Positions 1-9,676 are shown, numbered from the stretch's first letter. The stretch: 64,000 bases of DNA from Thermostichus sp047462415 (GCF_047462415.1 NZ_JANSJE010000002.1:96890-160889), one strand, 5' to 3'. Program-made: numbers and translations. The notes: generated by a model not told the origin, from the sequence alone.

Positions 1-515
1 ACCGGCGGGATCCCGGTCGAGCCGGTGGGCAAGGGCCAGATCACCGCCCGATCCCAGCTCAAATCGGTTTGGAACCAGCCTTCGTACTCCCGCGCCAGCA
101 GAGTGTTGTCCTGCCAGGCCAGCGGCAGGATCATGGCAAAATCCAAGGGCTCGGCGGGGTCGTACACAGACGCTGAAGCTTGATAGATCACTTGCAAGGC
201 TTGGGTACGAGTGTTCTTGGCAAACAACACACTGGTCAACCGACTGGCCTGAGGGGTGGCCACCAAATCCAGCCGCGTGTACACCTGCCACTGCGGATCC
301 GGTGCCGGCAGAGGCCGGCTGCGCAGCAGGCCAATCAGCGTACACTGCCGTTGCCGCGCCTGCTCCTGCAGGGCATACACCCACTCCCACGGCACGGCCA
401 GCGGCGGAGAAGGGATCCCCTCCGCAGCCGCCATCGTCGCCAACAGCAGGGATCCCATGGCCGCAGACAGAGCCCCTCTCCACCACCGCCCCTTTCGCCA
501 GACAGAAGCTGCCAT
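1..515 (-). CDS. Exported protein of unknown function, C-terminus cut by window edge
   Basis: The minus-strand frame is open from an ATG at 515 to the window edge, giving about 171 residues with no stop. The N-terminus reads as a signal peptide: basic residues (VWRKGRWWRG) followed by a hydrophobic Ala/Leu/Met stretch. The mature part contains a segment beginning CTLIGLLRSRPL and several Trp residues. I recognise no family. It begins 31 bases after the hisD stop on the same strand, so co-transcription with hisD is likely. An in-frame GTG two codons upstream is an alternative start. Confidence 0.6.
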   Translation of the reverse strand, partial: MAASVWRKGRWWRGALSAAMGSLLLATMAAAEGIPSPPLAVPWEWVYALQEQARQRQCTLIGLLRSRPLPAPDPQWQVYTRLDLVATPQASRLTSVLFAKNTRTQALQVIYQASASVYDPAEPLDFAMILPLAWQDNTLLAREYEGWFQTDLSWDRAVIWPLPTGSTGIPP

Positions 516-546
516 CGTCACCCAACCTGCGGCCAGGCCAAACTCT

Positions 547-1860
547 CTAGCTCCCCTCGGCCAAGCGCAGTTGCACCGAGCGGCCATGGGCGGGCAGCCC
601 CTCCGCTTGTGCCAGAGCTTGGATCGCGCCAGCCACCTCCTGCAAAGCTGCCGAGCCGTATTGGATCAGGCTGGAGTACTTCAGGAAGGTCTCTACCCCT
701 AGAGCTGAGGCGTAGCGAGCCGCCCCCGCCGTGGGCAAGGTGTGGTTGGGCCCGGCCAGGTAGTCCCCCACCGCCTCTGGAGTGTAGTGCCCCAGGAAGA
801 TTGCCCCCGCATGGCGAATGGGATCCAGCAGGGCCCAGGGATCCGCCACCTGCAGCTCCAGGTGCTCCGGCGCGAACTGGTTGGAGAGAGCCACCGCTGT
901 CGCCAGATCCGGCACTACGGCAATGAGCCCGTAGTTGGCCACCGCCTTTTCCACCATCAGGCGATTGGGGTGGGTCTCCAGTTGGGCCGCCACCGCCTGC
1001 TGCACCTGTTGGGCCAACTGGAGATCGGGGGTGAGGAGAACGGCCGCCGCCAGGGGATCATGCTCGGCCTGGGCCAGAAGATCGGCGGCAACATAGAGGG
1101 GATTGGCGCTCTCGTCGGCGATGATCAACACCTCGGAAGGCCCTGCCAGCGAGTCGATCCCCACCGTGCCGTATACCAGCTTCTTGGCCAAAGTCACGTA
1201 AATGTTGCCGGGGCCGGTGATTACATCCACCTTGGGGATGGTCTCGGTGCCATAGGCCAGCGCTGCAATGGCCTGGGCCCCGCCGACGCGATAGATGGTG
1301 TGGATGCCCACTTCTTGGGCGGCCACCAAAATAGCCGGGCTGATCCCCTTGCCCCCCAGCCCGTCCGATCCCGGTGGGGTCACCATGACAATCTCGGGCA
1401 CCCCCGCCACCTTGGCCGGAATGGCGTTCATCAACACGGTGCTGGGATAGGCGGCCCGCCCTCCTGGAATGTAGAGGCCGGCGCGGTCCACGGGGCGGTA
1501 CTGCTTGCCCAAGACAATCTCAGGGCCGGGAAAGCTCACCCAACTGCTGGGCACCCGCTGCCGGTGAAAGGCTTCAATGCGCTGTTTGGCCAGGCGCAGG
1601 GCCGATAGCAGTTGCGGCGATACCGCCTGGTAGGCCGCCTCCAGCTCCGCCCCCGAGACCTTCAGCTCCGCCACGCTCAACTCCACCTGGTCAAACTCAG
1701 CCGTGTAGGCCAGTAGAGCGCGATCCCCCTGACGGCGCACTGCTTGCAGGATCTCCCGCACAGTGGCCTCACGGTGCAGGTTCTGGTCAGCCTGAGTGCG
1801 CTCCGAGATCCGTCTAAGCTCGGCTTCAGCCTCGGTTAGCTGGGTGACGATTCTCAGCAT
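547..1860 (-). CDS. hisD: Histidinol dehydrogenase
   Basis: Catalyses the last two steps of histidine biosynthesis, oxidising L-histidinol to L-histidine with NAD+ in the cytoplasm; the family is zinc-dependent. The 437-residue protein carries the family landmarks in order: TGPGNIYVTLAKK, the LAGPSEVLIIAD stretch, AEHDP (zinc-ligand region), FAPEHLEL (catalytic Glu-His pair) and GPNHTLPTAGAARYASALG near the C-terminus. I chose the ATG at 1860 because GAAGGAG lies just upstream. An in-frame extension to 1917 has no such site and adds residues outside the family core. A small exported-protein gene follows on the same strand. Confidence 0.95.
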   Translation of the reverse strand: MLRIVTQLTEAEAELRRISERTQADQNLHREATVREILQAVRRQGDRALLAYTAEFDQVELSVAELKVSGAELEAAYQAVSPQLLSALRLAKQRIEAFHRQRVPSSWVSFPGPEIVLGKQYRPVDRAGLYIPGGRAAYPSTVLMNAIPAKVAGVPEIVMVTPPGSDGLGGKGISPAILVAAQEVGIHTIYRVGGAQAIAALAYGTETIPKVDVITGPGNIYVTLAKKLVYGTVGIDSLAGPSEVLIIADESANPLYVAADLLAQAEHDPLAAAVLLTPDLQLAQQVQQAVAAQLETHPNRLMVEKAVANYGLIAVVPDLATAVALSNQFAPEHLELQVADPWALLDPIRHAGAIFLGHYTPEAVGDYLAGPNHTLPTAGAARYASALGVETFLKYSSLIQYGSAALQEVAGAIQALAQAEGLPAHGRSVQLRLAEGS

Positions 1861-2100
1861 GGCAACTCCTTCGCCTAGCGTGCCGTAAGCAGATGGTAGC
1901 GAGGGATCCGGTGGCATCGCGGTAGCAAAGCAGATCCTTACTCCACCGGTTCGTGGTGGCCAGAGGAGCCATCCTCGGTCAGGGATCCCGTCTGCACCTG
2001 GGGTGATCTGCTATGGTCATAGCTTAGCCTGGATTTTCCGCGGCCAAGAACCGGCCATGGCGCTTTGAGGACGCTGTTTGAAAAGCAGCTTCCTCTGCTT

Positions 2101-2889
2101 TTACCAGCGCAATTCAGCCGATTTGATTAAATTGCGAAAGTCGTGGATCACCTCTTCGCAGCGGCGGAAAAAAGCCAGTACCCAGTCCCGCAGCACCTTT
2201 TGTTGAGATTCGTCCAGCTCCTTGAGGGTGCCCCGGTAGTGGATTTGGCCGCTGCGCTCGATCTCGAACTGGTTGAGCCACTCGGCTGAGGATCCCTGGC
2301 GTTCCACCACTTCCTGCCGCGCTGCCTTCCAATAGTTGACGATCACTGCCTTGCCCAAATAGCCGCTTGTGATCTGGCAGAGGCGATTGAGAGATTGCAC
2401 AAAGACATCCATCTGCATGCGGCTGCCTGTCGCTGCCGGCTGGGTCGCCTCCTCCCTTGGTGTGGGCTTGTCTTCTGCTAGGGTGGAGCTGGGTTGGGTA
2501 GGGTTCCGGACGGCCTCCGCCTGGCTGGTCAACAGGCGAAAGGTGGCCAGGCCCTTCGGCGTATCCTGTTCCAGCTCGGCTCGCAGGCGGTTGACGGCCA
2601 AGGTGTAGACCGGCATCACCAGCTCGTCATTGACCGCCACCAGCAACACCCACTCCGGCCCTAAGGGGTAGACAAAGACTCGTTGCTCGGCAAACTGAAA
2701 GTCAAAATAGTCCAGGCCTGGGGGCATGGTCTGCAAAACCTGAAACAGCCCTTCGGCAAGGGCCTGCTGCTGCCGGCTGTCCAAGTTCTGAAAAGAGCGG
2801 TAGAAAAAAGGGCGGCCTGTCCGACTCAGGAGCGCCACCCCCATCACCCCCCGGATGGACAAAAAACTCTCGAGCGTTTCCTTCTCCAT
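2101..2889 (-). CDS. Roadblock/LC7-like cyanobacterial protein of unknown function
   Basis: A 262-residue protein. Residues 1-110 (EKETLESFLSIRGVMGVALL, then alternating strands and a helix) resemble a roadblock/LC7 fold by pattern. A Pro/Thr/Glu-rich linker follows around 125-155, then a helical C-terminal part (FVQSLNRLCQITSGYLGKAV, ending in FFRRCEEVIHDFRNL). The ATG at 2889 is preceded by a GAGGGG ribosome-binding site. The frame can extend upstream to 3033, but that part is a dispersed repeat and an 18-bp tandem duplication, so it is probably untranslated. The family assignment is by pattern only. Confidence 0.65.
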   Translation of the reverse strand: MEKETLESFLSIRGVMGVALLSRTGRPFFYRSFQNLDSRQQQALAEGLFQVLQTMPPGLDYFDFQFAEQRVFVYPLGPEWVLLVAVNDELVMPVYTLAVNRLRAELEQDTPKGLATFRLLTSQAEAVRNPTQPSSTLAEDKPTPREEATQPAATGSRMQMDVFVQSLNRLCQITSGYLGKAVIVNYWKAARQEVVERQGSSAEWLNQFEIERSGQIHYRGTLKELDESQQKVLRDWVLAFFRRCEEVIHDFRNLIKSAELRW

Positions 2890-3007
2890 GCCCCTCAAGA
2901 GCCAACTCGGCCAACACAGCAGAGTAGCTTGGTAGCCCCATGCTAAGCGCTCCGCGCCGCTGACGCGAGTAGTGCGGGGCGGAAAAGCCTTCGAGCGACT
3001 GGAGTCG

Positions 3008-3043
3008 CTCGCCAATGTTATTATGCTCGCCAATGTTATTATG
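3008..3043. repeat. 18-bp perfect tandem duplication
   Basis: The 18-mer CTCGCCAATGTTATTATG occurs twice back to back upstream of the roadblock-like gene. It is AT-rich compared with its surroundings and could overlap that gene's promoter. Confidence 0.8.
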
Positions 3044-3167
3044 ATGTTGTAATCTTAAGTCAGCACCTACCCCGGTGAAAAACCCGGACAGTACCGAAAG
3101 CCAGTAAGCAAGCGGAACCTTGAGGCTTTTTCTCTAGGAACTGTCTAGGGGCGTCTTGACAGCGCCT

Positions 3168-3757
3168 TTACGAGTCCAACTGTGGACTGCGTAGGCCTTC
3201 CCCAACTTCAGCCGGGGGAGTGTCAAAACTCCTACGGTGGCTCAGATTAGCCGAGGCTGGTTGGCTACAGCCCATGACTACAGTCTTTGCCAATCCTTGC
3301 CCAGTACAGAGCTTTCCAGCAACACCGACTGCAGCCGCTGCAACTACCCTTTGCGTAACAGGGATCCCTCTCGTCTGCAAAAACCTGATAAACTACCCCA
3401 CCGCATAAGGCGGGTGGTTTTTTTGGTAGCCCTGAAGCAGGCCCACAAGGACTCCGTCCCGCTAACGCGAGTGGAGATGCAGTGGTTTACCCAAGCTTGA
3501 AAGCGTCTTTTCTTGCCAGACAGCCGTTGCAGCAGCTCCCGGCATCTGCGCCGAGAACTGCGTGTGCCCTGACTGGCCTTGCGTTGCAGAACCGCTCTCA
3601 AGCGGGAGTAGTGGTCTCTGACCTGGTTCAACTGCTGTCCATTCCAGTTGTCCCCCTCTGTTCGCGTCAGCCGGCCGTAGGCCTTGGTCGCATCCAGCTT
3701 TGTGGCTTGCGACGCAGACACCTTGAGCTTGCAAGAGGTAGTCAGAGCTTGGGTCAT
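3168..3757 (-). pseudogene. Decayed IS200/IS605-type TnpB (OrfB) relic
   Basis: Reading from the ATG at 3757, the protein opens with MTQALTTSCKLKVSASQATK, a typical TnpB N-terminus. It then jumps to DHYSRLRAVLQRK, RELLQRLSGKKRRFQ and WVNHCIS, which in intact TnpB lie about 150-200 residues in. The middle has therefore been deleted. After HCIS the frame runs into unrelated sequence with a hairpin. A second piece at about 3168-3360 (VAAAAVGVAGKLCTGQGLAK) looks like a TnpB C-terminal tail. The RuvC catalytic acidic residues and zinc-finger cysteines are missing, so it cannot be active. Confidence 0.6.
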
Positions 3758-3783
3758 GCTAAGTATGTTGGGCGCTATCCCTT

Positions 3784-3803
3784 CCCACCGTATAGACGGT
3801 GGG
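3784..3803. repeat. Perfect hairpin at the left edge of the TnpB relic
   Basis: CCCACCGT and ACGGTGGG form a perfect 8-bp stem around the loop ATAG, 27 bases upstream of the relic's start codon. IS200/IS605 elements carry such subterminal hairpins, which TnpA recognises. A related imperfect hairpin (CCCCACCGC / GGCGGGTGG followed by a run of T) lies at 3395-3424, inside the relic. Confidence 0.5.
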
Positions 3804-3888
3804 GTATCCCGCGCGTTTTGTTGATCCAGCACTTTGATCCAACGCTGCGCTGTCGCGTACACAAGGGGAGAGGGCGCAGGGGATCCAC

Positions 3889-6144
3889 CTATCCGTCCAG
3901 TTGCGCCCTCAGGGTTTGCACGCCCCGCCGCGACCAGCTCACTGCTCCAACGCGATCGGCGATGTAGAGGGGCCGCTGCTTTTGCCGAAACCAGGTGGCT
4001 ACTGCCTCGCCAACAGGGCCGGAGCTGATGCCCGCCTGCACCTGAAAGCGCTCCAGCAAGTCCAGGATCACGGATCCCCCATCCCACCACAGCCAGTCGA
4101 TCTGGGCCAGCAGCAGGGGGGATCCGGTCAGCTCAGCCTGGACGTTGGTGCCGGCGGATCCCAAGAGCAGCCAACGGGATCCCTCCGCCTCCAGGGTCAA
4201 CACCAGAGGGTTGGTGTGGACAGCCTGCAGCTTCAGCCGCTCCGAAAAAGGGATCCAATCCGCAGGCCGCAAGACTTGATAGGGGATCCCGGCTGCTTGC
4301 ACGGCGCTGAGGGAGCGCAGGTAGCTGTCCGAGGCGGCATTGACGCCGCCCCCATCCCAGAACTGCCCGATGGAGAAAGCCGAAAGCAGGATCTCCCAGC
4401 CCCCATTGGCCGAGCCGGCAGAGGTCATGGCCACCGCCCCTTCCAGACGGCGCAGGCCCTGCTGCCGCAAAAAGGGCAGCACCGTGCGCTCGGCCAAGCG
4501 GGGATCGCCACTGTTCAGTAAGAGATGGCGTCCTTCGGCTTGGATGGCCAGGATGGGGATACGGCCACTGGCCAAAGCCGTGATCTGAACTGGCGGCCCC
4601 GGCCACAGCCTTGGCCCCAGCAGGATGGCAGCCATAACCAGAGCAGTACCCTGCCAGCGGAAAGCCCGCCGCCAGCGGGGCCAAAAGGTCAGGGCCACCA
4701 GCGCCCCGTAGAGGAGCAGGCACTGCAGCAACGAGACCCTGCCGGTGTAGTAGGAGCTTAGGGGCCAGCCGGCCATCCAGCTCACCCAGTTAATCAAAGG
4801 CGTGAGCAAAAACGTCAAGGGCCGGGCCAGCAGGGATCCCAGCCCCGGCCAGATCAAGGCCACCAGGGCCGCCCCAAACCCTGCCACCAGCAGCGGCACT
4901 ACTAGAAGCAATAGCAGCGGGTTGGCCAGCAGCGAGTAGGTGGGGATGCGGCCAAAGATAACCACCTGTAGCGGCAGGGTCCAGATCTGGGCGGCCAGCG
5001 GAACGGCCAGAGCGGTAGCCACCGCCGGCGGCAAAAAGTCCAGCCGGGACACGATCGGCGCCGTCCCCACCAGCAGCCCCAAGGTGGCGGCAAAGCTAAG
5101 CTGAAACCCCAGATCGGTAATCCACAGCGGCTGGTAGATCAAGAGCAAAACTGCCGCCACCAGCAGCGTCCCCAGGGGGTTAAGCCTGACTTTTCCTTCC
5201 AGTCTGGGCTCCGTCAGTACCAGCATGGCCGCCACCCCCATTACCGCCGCCCGCAGCACCGAAGGCGTAAACCCCGTCAAGGTGAGGTAAATCCCCAAGA
5301 CCGCCAGGAGGATCCCTTGCTGCAGGCGCACCGGCAGCCGCCGCGTCAGGACGAACACCACCCCCACCAGCAGCGACACGTGAAACCCAGAGGCCGCCAG
5401 GACGTGGGCCAGGCCAACTTCTCGAAAGGCATCCTGCAAATCAAAGTCCAGTTGAGCAGCGCGGGATCCCAGCACCAGGGAAGCCAAGAGGTTCCCCTGC
5501 CGCTCCCCCAGCCCGGCAATGAACGCCTCCCGCACCCGCCGCCGCAACACCCAACCTCCCCAGCCCCTCCCGCCCGGTTGGGGAATCACCTCGCGAGCGC
5601 TGAACCCCGCAAAAGCCCCCTGCCGCTGCAGATAGACCTGAAAATCAAAGCTGCCTGGGTTCAGGGCTGGACTGGGAAGGTAGAGGGATCCCGTCAGGCG
5701 CACCCGCTGGTTGGGATGGAGATCCTGGCTTGGGAGAGCTTCAGGGGTGGCAGTGACGTAGAGCTTGCCGCTCACCTGGCGAGCGGTGGAGTTGGCCTCC
5801 AACACCTGCTCCGCCTCAAGCCAAAACTGCCGCCGCTCGCTGCGGCTGGAACGGGGCTCCGCAAGAACGGTGCCCACCAGGCTCATCTGCGGCTGCGGGG
5901 CCAGCAGGCTAATATCCGTCGGGCCGGGAACCGGCTGCCGCCAGCCCAGGTAGGCCCAGGCCAGGCAGCCCACCAGCCCCATCGCCAGCCAGGTGCGGGC
6001 CAAACGCAGTTGCCGCCGCCACACCAGGGATCCCACCAATCCCAGCCCCAGCGGGATCCCCCAGCCCCAGCCGCTCACCGCCGGCCAGGCCCGCAGCAAC
6101 AGGCCCAGGATCCAGCCCAGCCCCAGCAGATAGGTTCTTTCCAT
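3889..6144 (-). CDS. comEC: ComEC/Rec2-family DNA uptake channel protein
   Basis: Inner-membrane channel that passes single-stranded DNA during natural transformation. The 751-residue protein has N-terminal membrane helices, a soluble OB-like region (GKLYVTATPEAL), then the competence domain with the signature HVLAASGFHVSLLVGVVFVL and about eight membrane segments. A C-terminal metallo-beta-lactamase-like domain follows (ILAIQAEGRHLLLNSGDPR). In that domain the usual HxHxDH motif is replaced by MTSAGSANGG, so the metal site looks lost. I chose the ATG at 6144; the frame continues upstream to 6363 without homology. GAGGAG directly abuts this ATG, so the start is uncertain. Confidence 0.88.
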   Translation of the reverse strand: MERTYLLGLGWILGLLLRAWPAVSGWGWGIPLGLGLVGSLVWRRQLRLARTWLAMGLVGCLAWAYLGWRQPVPGPTDISLLAPQPQMSLVGTVLAEPRSSRSERRQFWLEAEQVLEANSTARQVSGKLYVTATPEALPSQDLHPNQRVRLTGSLYLPSPALNPGSFDFQVYLQRQGAFAGFSAREVIPQPGGRGWGGWVLRRRVREAFIAGLGERQGNLLASLVLGSRAAQLDFDLQDAFREVGLAHVLAASGFHVSLLVGVVFVLTRRLPVRLQQGILLAVLGIYLTLTGFTPSVLRAAVMGVAAMLVLTEPRLEGKVRLNPLGTLLVAAVLLLIYQPLWITDLGFQLSFAATLGLLVGTAPIVSRLDFLPPAVATALAVPLAAQIWTLPLQVVIFGRIPTYSLLANPLLLLLVVPLLVAGFGAALVALIWPGLGSLLARPLTFLLTPLINWVSWMAGWPLSSYYTGRVSLLQCLLLYGALVALTFWPRWRRAFRWQGTALVMAAILLGPRLWPGPPVQITALASGRIPILAIQAEGRHLLLNSGDPRLAERTVLPFLRQQGLRRLEGAVAMTSAGSANGGWEILLSAFSIGQFWDGGGVNAASDSYLRSLSAVQAAGIPYQVLRPADWIPFSERLKLQAVHTNPLVLTLEAEGSRWLLLGSAGTNVQAELTGSPLLLAQIDWLWWDGGSVILDLLERFQVQAGISSGPVGEAVATWFRQKQRPLYIADRVGAVSWSRRGVQTLRAQLDG

Positions 6145-6420
6145 CTCCTCGCAGCACGTTTGCCCCCACTGTACTGTCGCCCTCAGGCGGGATCCATGGC
6201 CTTGTCTTAACCTTGCTCGCCTGCCAAAAAATCGTATTAAAGGATACTCTTTCTCGCCCCTGGCAAAGGGAGTGTAGATTAGGGCTGTTCGCGTGGCGAG
6301 CTGTTCAAGTGCTTTGCAGCACCAGGTAGGGCTCGCAGATGCCGAGGAAGTTCCCCGCGCCAACCTTCTCAGATAAGCAGCAGTCGTCTGTTCCCCTCTC
6401 TACCGTTTTCCTTGAACCCT

Positions 6421-9117
6421 ATGCGCATTCGATCCATCCGCGTTCTCAGTGGCCCCAACTACTGGAGCATCCGTCGTCACAAGCTGATCCAAATGCGGCT
6501 CGATCTGGAAGACCTGCGGGAGCGCCCCACCAACACCATTCCGGGTTTTAAAGAAAGGTTGCAGACCTTGTTGCCGGGACTGTGGGAACATCAGTGCTCC
6601 CGCGGCTGCTATGGGGGATTCTTGCAACGGGTGGAAGAGGGTACCCTCATGGGCCATGTGGTGGAGCATGTGGCTTTGGAACTGCAGACCCTGGCCGGCA
6701 TGAAAGTGGATTTTGGCCGCACCCGCGAAACCTCCACCCCCGGCACCTACAACGTCGTCTTTGAGTATCAGGAGGCAGAAGCCGGGCGCTTTGCCGCCAA
6801 AGCTGCAGTGTATCTCTGTCAGGCCTTGGTGGATGGAGAAGACTACCGCCGCGACCTGGAGCTGGACATCCAAGAGTTGCGAGAGATCCGAGAAAACGTC
6901 CGCTTCGGTCCCAGCACCCAAGCTCTGCTGGATGAGGCCGCCCTGCGCGGCATCCCCTATCTCCGCCTTAACAAGGGATCCCTGGTGCAACTGGGGTACG
7001 GAGTCTACCAAAAGCGCATCGAAGCCACCACCACCGAAAAAACCAGCATCATTGCCGCCGACCTGGCCGCCGACAAACGGGCCACCAAAGAACTGCTGCA
7101 AGACATGGGGATCCCGGTGCCCAAGGGCTACACCGTGCGGCGTCGCAGCGAGTTGGCGGCCACTATCGAGGATGTGGGGGGCTTTCCGGTGGTGATCAAG
7201 CCCCTCAACGCCAACCATGGCAAGGGCATCACCGTCAACATCACCAGCTTGGAGGCCGCCGAGATCGCCTACGATGCGGCCAGCCAGTACTCCGATGTGG
7301 TGTTGGTGGAACAACACCTGGTGGGGGATGACTACCGCCTGCTGGTGATCAACAACAAACTGGTGGCCGTGGCCAAACGGATCCCAGCCCATGTAGTGGG
7401 GGATGGCCGCTCCACCATTCAAGAGTTGATCGATGCGGTCAACCGGGATCCGCGGCGGGGGTTTGGTCACGAAAACGTGCTGACCCAGATCAGCGTTGAC
7501 GACATGACCCTGCGCATCCTGGAGAGCAAAGGCTACACCCTGGATACCGTGCTGCCCGAAGGAGAGCATTGCACCCTCAAGTCCACGGCCAACCTGAGCA
7601 CCGGCGGCATTGCCGTCGATTGCACCGATATCATCCACCCCTACAATGCCTTTATTGCCGAGCGGGCAGCTCAGATCATCGGCCTGGATGTGGCGGGCAT
7701 CGACCTCATCTGCCCGGACATCGCCCAGCCCGTCAACGAAACCGGCGGCGGCATCGTCGAAGTGAACGCCTCTCCGGGTTTGCGTATGCACCTGGCCCCC
7801 AGCGAAGGGATCCCGCGCAATGTGGCCGAGCCCATCATCGACATGCTCTTTCCCCCCGGCAGCCACACCCGTATCCCCATCCTGGCCGTCACCGGCACTA
7901 ACGGCAAAACCACCACTACCCGCCTGATCGCCCACATCCTCAAAGGTATCGGCAAGCGGGTCGGCTTTACCACCACCGACGGCGTTTACATTCAAAACCA
8001 TCAAATTGCCAAGGGAGACATGACCGGCCCCCACAGCGCCCGCCTGGTACTGCGGGATCCCACCGTAGAAGTGGCGGTGCTGGAAACGGCACGGGGCGGT
8101 ATCTTGCGGGAGGGTTTGGGGTTCCCGGAATGCGACATTGGCGTGGTGCTCAACGTAACCTCAGATCACCTGGGGCTGGGGGACATCGAAACCCTGGAAG
8201 ACATGGCCCGCGTCAAATCGGTTTTGGTGGAGGCGGTACACGAGCGGGGCTACGCCGTCTTAAATGCCGACGACGGCCTGGTGGCCGCCATGGCCGCCAA
8301 CGTCAAGGCGACGGTGGCCTATTTCAGCATGAACCCGGAGAATCCCCTCATTCAAAAGCACATTGCTTCCGGGGGCACAGCGGCTGTTTATGAAGAGGGT
8401 CACATCTCGATTTTGAAACGGGGCTGGAAACTGCGCATCGAAGATGTAACCAACATTCCCCTCACCCTCTCCGGCAAGGCCAGCTTCATGATCCAAAATG
8501 CCCTGGCCGCCACCCTGGCCGCCTTCCTGCACGGGGTTTCCATCGACGACATCCGCATGGCACTGGGCACCTTTACCAGTTCTGTGGCTCAAACCCCCGG
8601 TCGGCTCAACTTGTTCGATGTGGGCGGCTACCAGGTGTTGGTGGACTACGCCCACAACCCGGCAGGCTACGAGGCCATTCAGAGCACCCTGGAACGCTGG
8701 GATTGTCAGCGGAAGATTGGCGTGATTGGCGGCCCCGGGGATCGGCGCAACAGCGATCTGAGAGAGTTGGGAGTCCTGGCGGCGCGGATGTTCGACCGAG
8801 CCATCGTCAAAGAAGATGATGACCGGCGGGGACGGGAGCCAGGCGAAGTGGCCGCTCTGATCCGGCAGGGTTGGGAACAGGAAAAGGCAGGGGATCGCTT
8901 GCAGGAGATCCTGGATGAGGCAACTGCCATCGAAACTGCTTTGGAAAAGGCCGAACCCGGAGACCTGGTGGTGATCTTTCCGGCAGACGTGCAGCGCACC
9001 ATCCAGATCATCACCCGCTTCCAAGACAAGCTTAACCCCAAACCCAGTTACCGTGGCTCTTCCTACAGCATGGGCCCAAACTTGATCTCCCCCAGCCCTG
9101 AGGGCAAACCGTCTTAA
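6421..9117 (+). CDS. cphA: Cyanophycin synthetase
   Basis: Polymerises Asp and Arg into the nitrogen-storage polymer cyanophycin, using ATP. At 898 residues it has the usual family length. An N-terminal domain (MRIRSIRVLSGPNYWS) is followed by an ATP-grasp domain at about 220-470 (VVIKPLNANHGKGI, IVEVNASPGLRMH). A Mur-ligase-like domain comes next, with P-loop VTGTNGKTTTTRL near residue 495 and DYAHNPAGYEAIQ near 745. The gene diverges from comEC across 276 bases. No cyanophycinase gene (cphB) lies beside it, although cphB often neighbours cphA. An upstream in-frame TTG at 6412 is less likely than this ATG. Confidence 0.97.
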   Translation: MRIRSIRVLSGPNYWSIRRHKLIQMRLDLEDLRERPTNTIPGFKERLQTLLPGLWEHQCSRGCYGGFLQRVEEGTLMGHVVEHVALELQTLAGMKVDFGRTRETSTPGTYNVVFEYQEAEAGRFAAKAAVYLCQALVDGEDYRRDLELDIQELREIRENVRFGPSTQALLDEAALRGIPYLRLNKGSLVQLGYGVYQKRIEATTTEKTSIIAADLAADKRATKELLQDMGIPVPKGYTVRRRSELAATIEDVGGFPVVIKPLNANHGKGITVNITSLEAAEIAYDAASQYSDVVLVEQHLVGDDYRLLVINNKLVAVAKRIPAHVVGDGRSTIQELIDAVNRDPRRGFGHENVLTQISVDDMTLRILESKGYTLDTVLPEGEHCTLKSTANLSTGGIAVDCTDIIHPYNAFIAERAAQIIGLDVAGIDLICPDIAQPVNETGGGIVEVNASPGLRMHLAPSEGIPRNVAEPIIDMLFPPGSHTRIPILAVTGTNGKTTTTRLIAHILKGIGKRVGFTTTDGVYIQNHQIAKGDMTGPHSARLVLRDPTVEVAVLETARGGILREGLGFPECDIGVVLNVTSDHLGLGDIETLEDMARVKSVLVEAVHERGYAVLNADDGLVAAMAANVKATVAYFSMNPENPLIQKHIASGGTAAVYEEGHISILKRGWKLRIEDVTNIPLTLSGKASFMIQNALAATLAAFLHGVSIDDIRMALGTFTSSVAQTPGRLNLFDVGGYQVLVDYAHNPAGYEAIQSTLERWDCQRKIGVIGGPGDRRNSDLRELGVLAARMFDRAIVKEDDDRRGREPGEVAALIRQGWEQEKAGDRLQEILDEATAIETALEKAEPGDLVVIFPADVQRTIQIITRFQDKLNPKPSYRGSSYSMGPNLISPSPEGKPS

Positions 9118-9475
9118 GCCGGCTGCCGACAACTCCAGAATGCTTCATGGTTGCCAGAAGCATGCCCCCGTTCCCTAAAGAGTATTGGGAATTGAGTGGG
9201 CGGAGATGGCCCATAACCCCCCGGCGGCGATATCCTGGGTTTAGGCTTGCCAGGGCCAGGCTGGCTCAGCTTGTCTTTTGGGGAGGAGCAGGTGTAGAGA
9301 CTCCATTCCGTTTGTGCGAACGGTTCAAGGGATCCTCGCTTTTTAAGGCTCTTTTAAGGAACCTTAAGCGTTTCTAAAAAAGCTCAAAGAGGGCGGACAG
9401 AACGTTAGGGATCCCAAGCGACTTTGGGAACATCGTTAGGGTAATAGTGGGCTTCGCAAGGTAGGGAAACCGCAC
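9118..9475. other. Intergenic, no gene recognised
   Basis: A 358-base stretch between cphA and the next small gene. Short open frames have no codon pattern or family resemblance. The last 150 bases hold TTTTAAGG/CCTTAAG-rich sequence and probably the promoter for the downstream genes. No RNA gene or terminator is clear. Confidence 0.5.
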
Positions 9476-9676
9476 ATGGACAGCGCTTTGCTGCAAGCAG
9501 CTCGTCAGATCTATCAATTTCATCTCCAGCATCGACCGGAGGTGCTGGAGCAGCCGCCGCGGGGTGTGGTCATCCACCGCCGTACCCTGAGAGGGGATCT
9601 GATCTTTTCTGAGTTTCCCATTCTGCTGCCCCAAGAAACCTTTATTCCGCTGCAGCAGTTGGAGCCGCTGCGGTGA
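9476..9676 (+). CDS. Small conserved-looking protein of unknown function (66 aa)
   Basis: Encodes a 66-residue soluble protein with an N-terminal amphipathic helix (ALLQAARQIYQFHLQHRPEV). A compact strand-rich second half follows (GVVIHRRTLRGDLIF, ILLPQETFIPLQQLEPL). Codon choice matches the neighbours. It lies 89 bases upstream of the prepilin peptidase gene on the same strand. I do not recognise a family, and the call rests on coding character and context. Confidence 0.55.
   Translation: MDSALLQAARQIYQFHLQHRPEVLEQPPRGVVIHRRTLRGDLIFSEFPILLPQETFIPLQQLEPLR

Noticed and set aside
742..1608. Long open frame antisense to hisD
   Set aside because: It lies wholly within hisD on the opposite strand, has no family motifs, and arises from high third-position GC.
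6400..8034. 544-codon frame antisense to cphA
   Set aside because: Cyanophycin synthetase is certain on the other strand; the antisense product is low-complexity with His/Gly/Asp runs and no domain.
9147..9377. 76-codon plus-strand frame after cphA
   Set aside because: No ribosome-binding site, no motif, and basic low-information sequence. Treated as intergenic.
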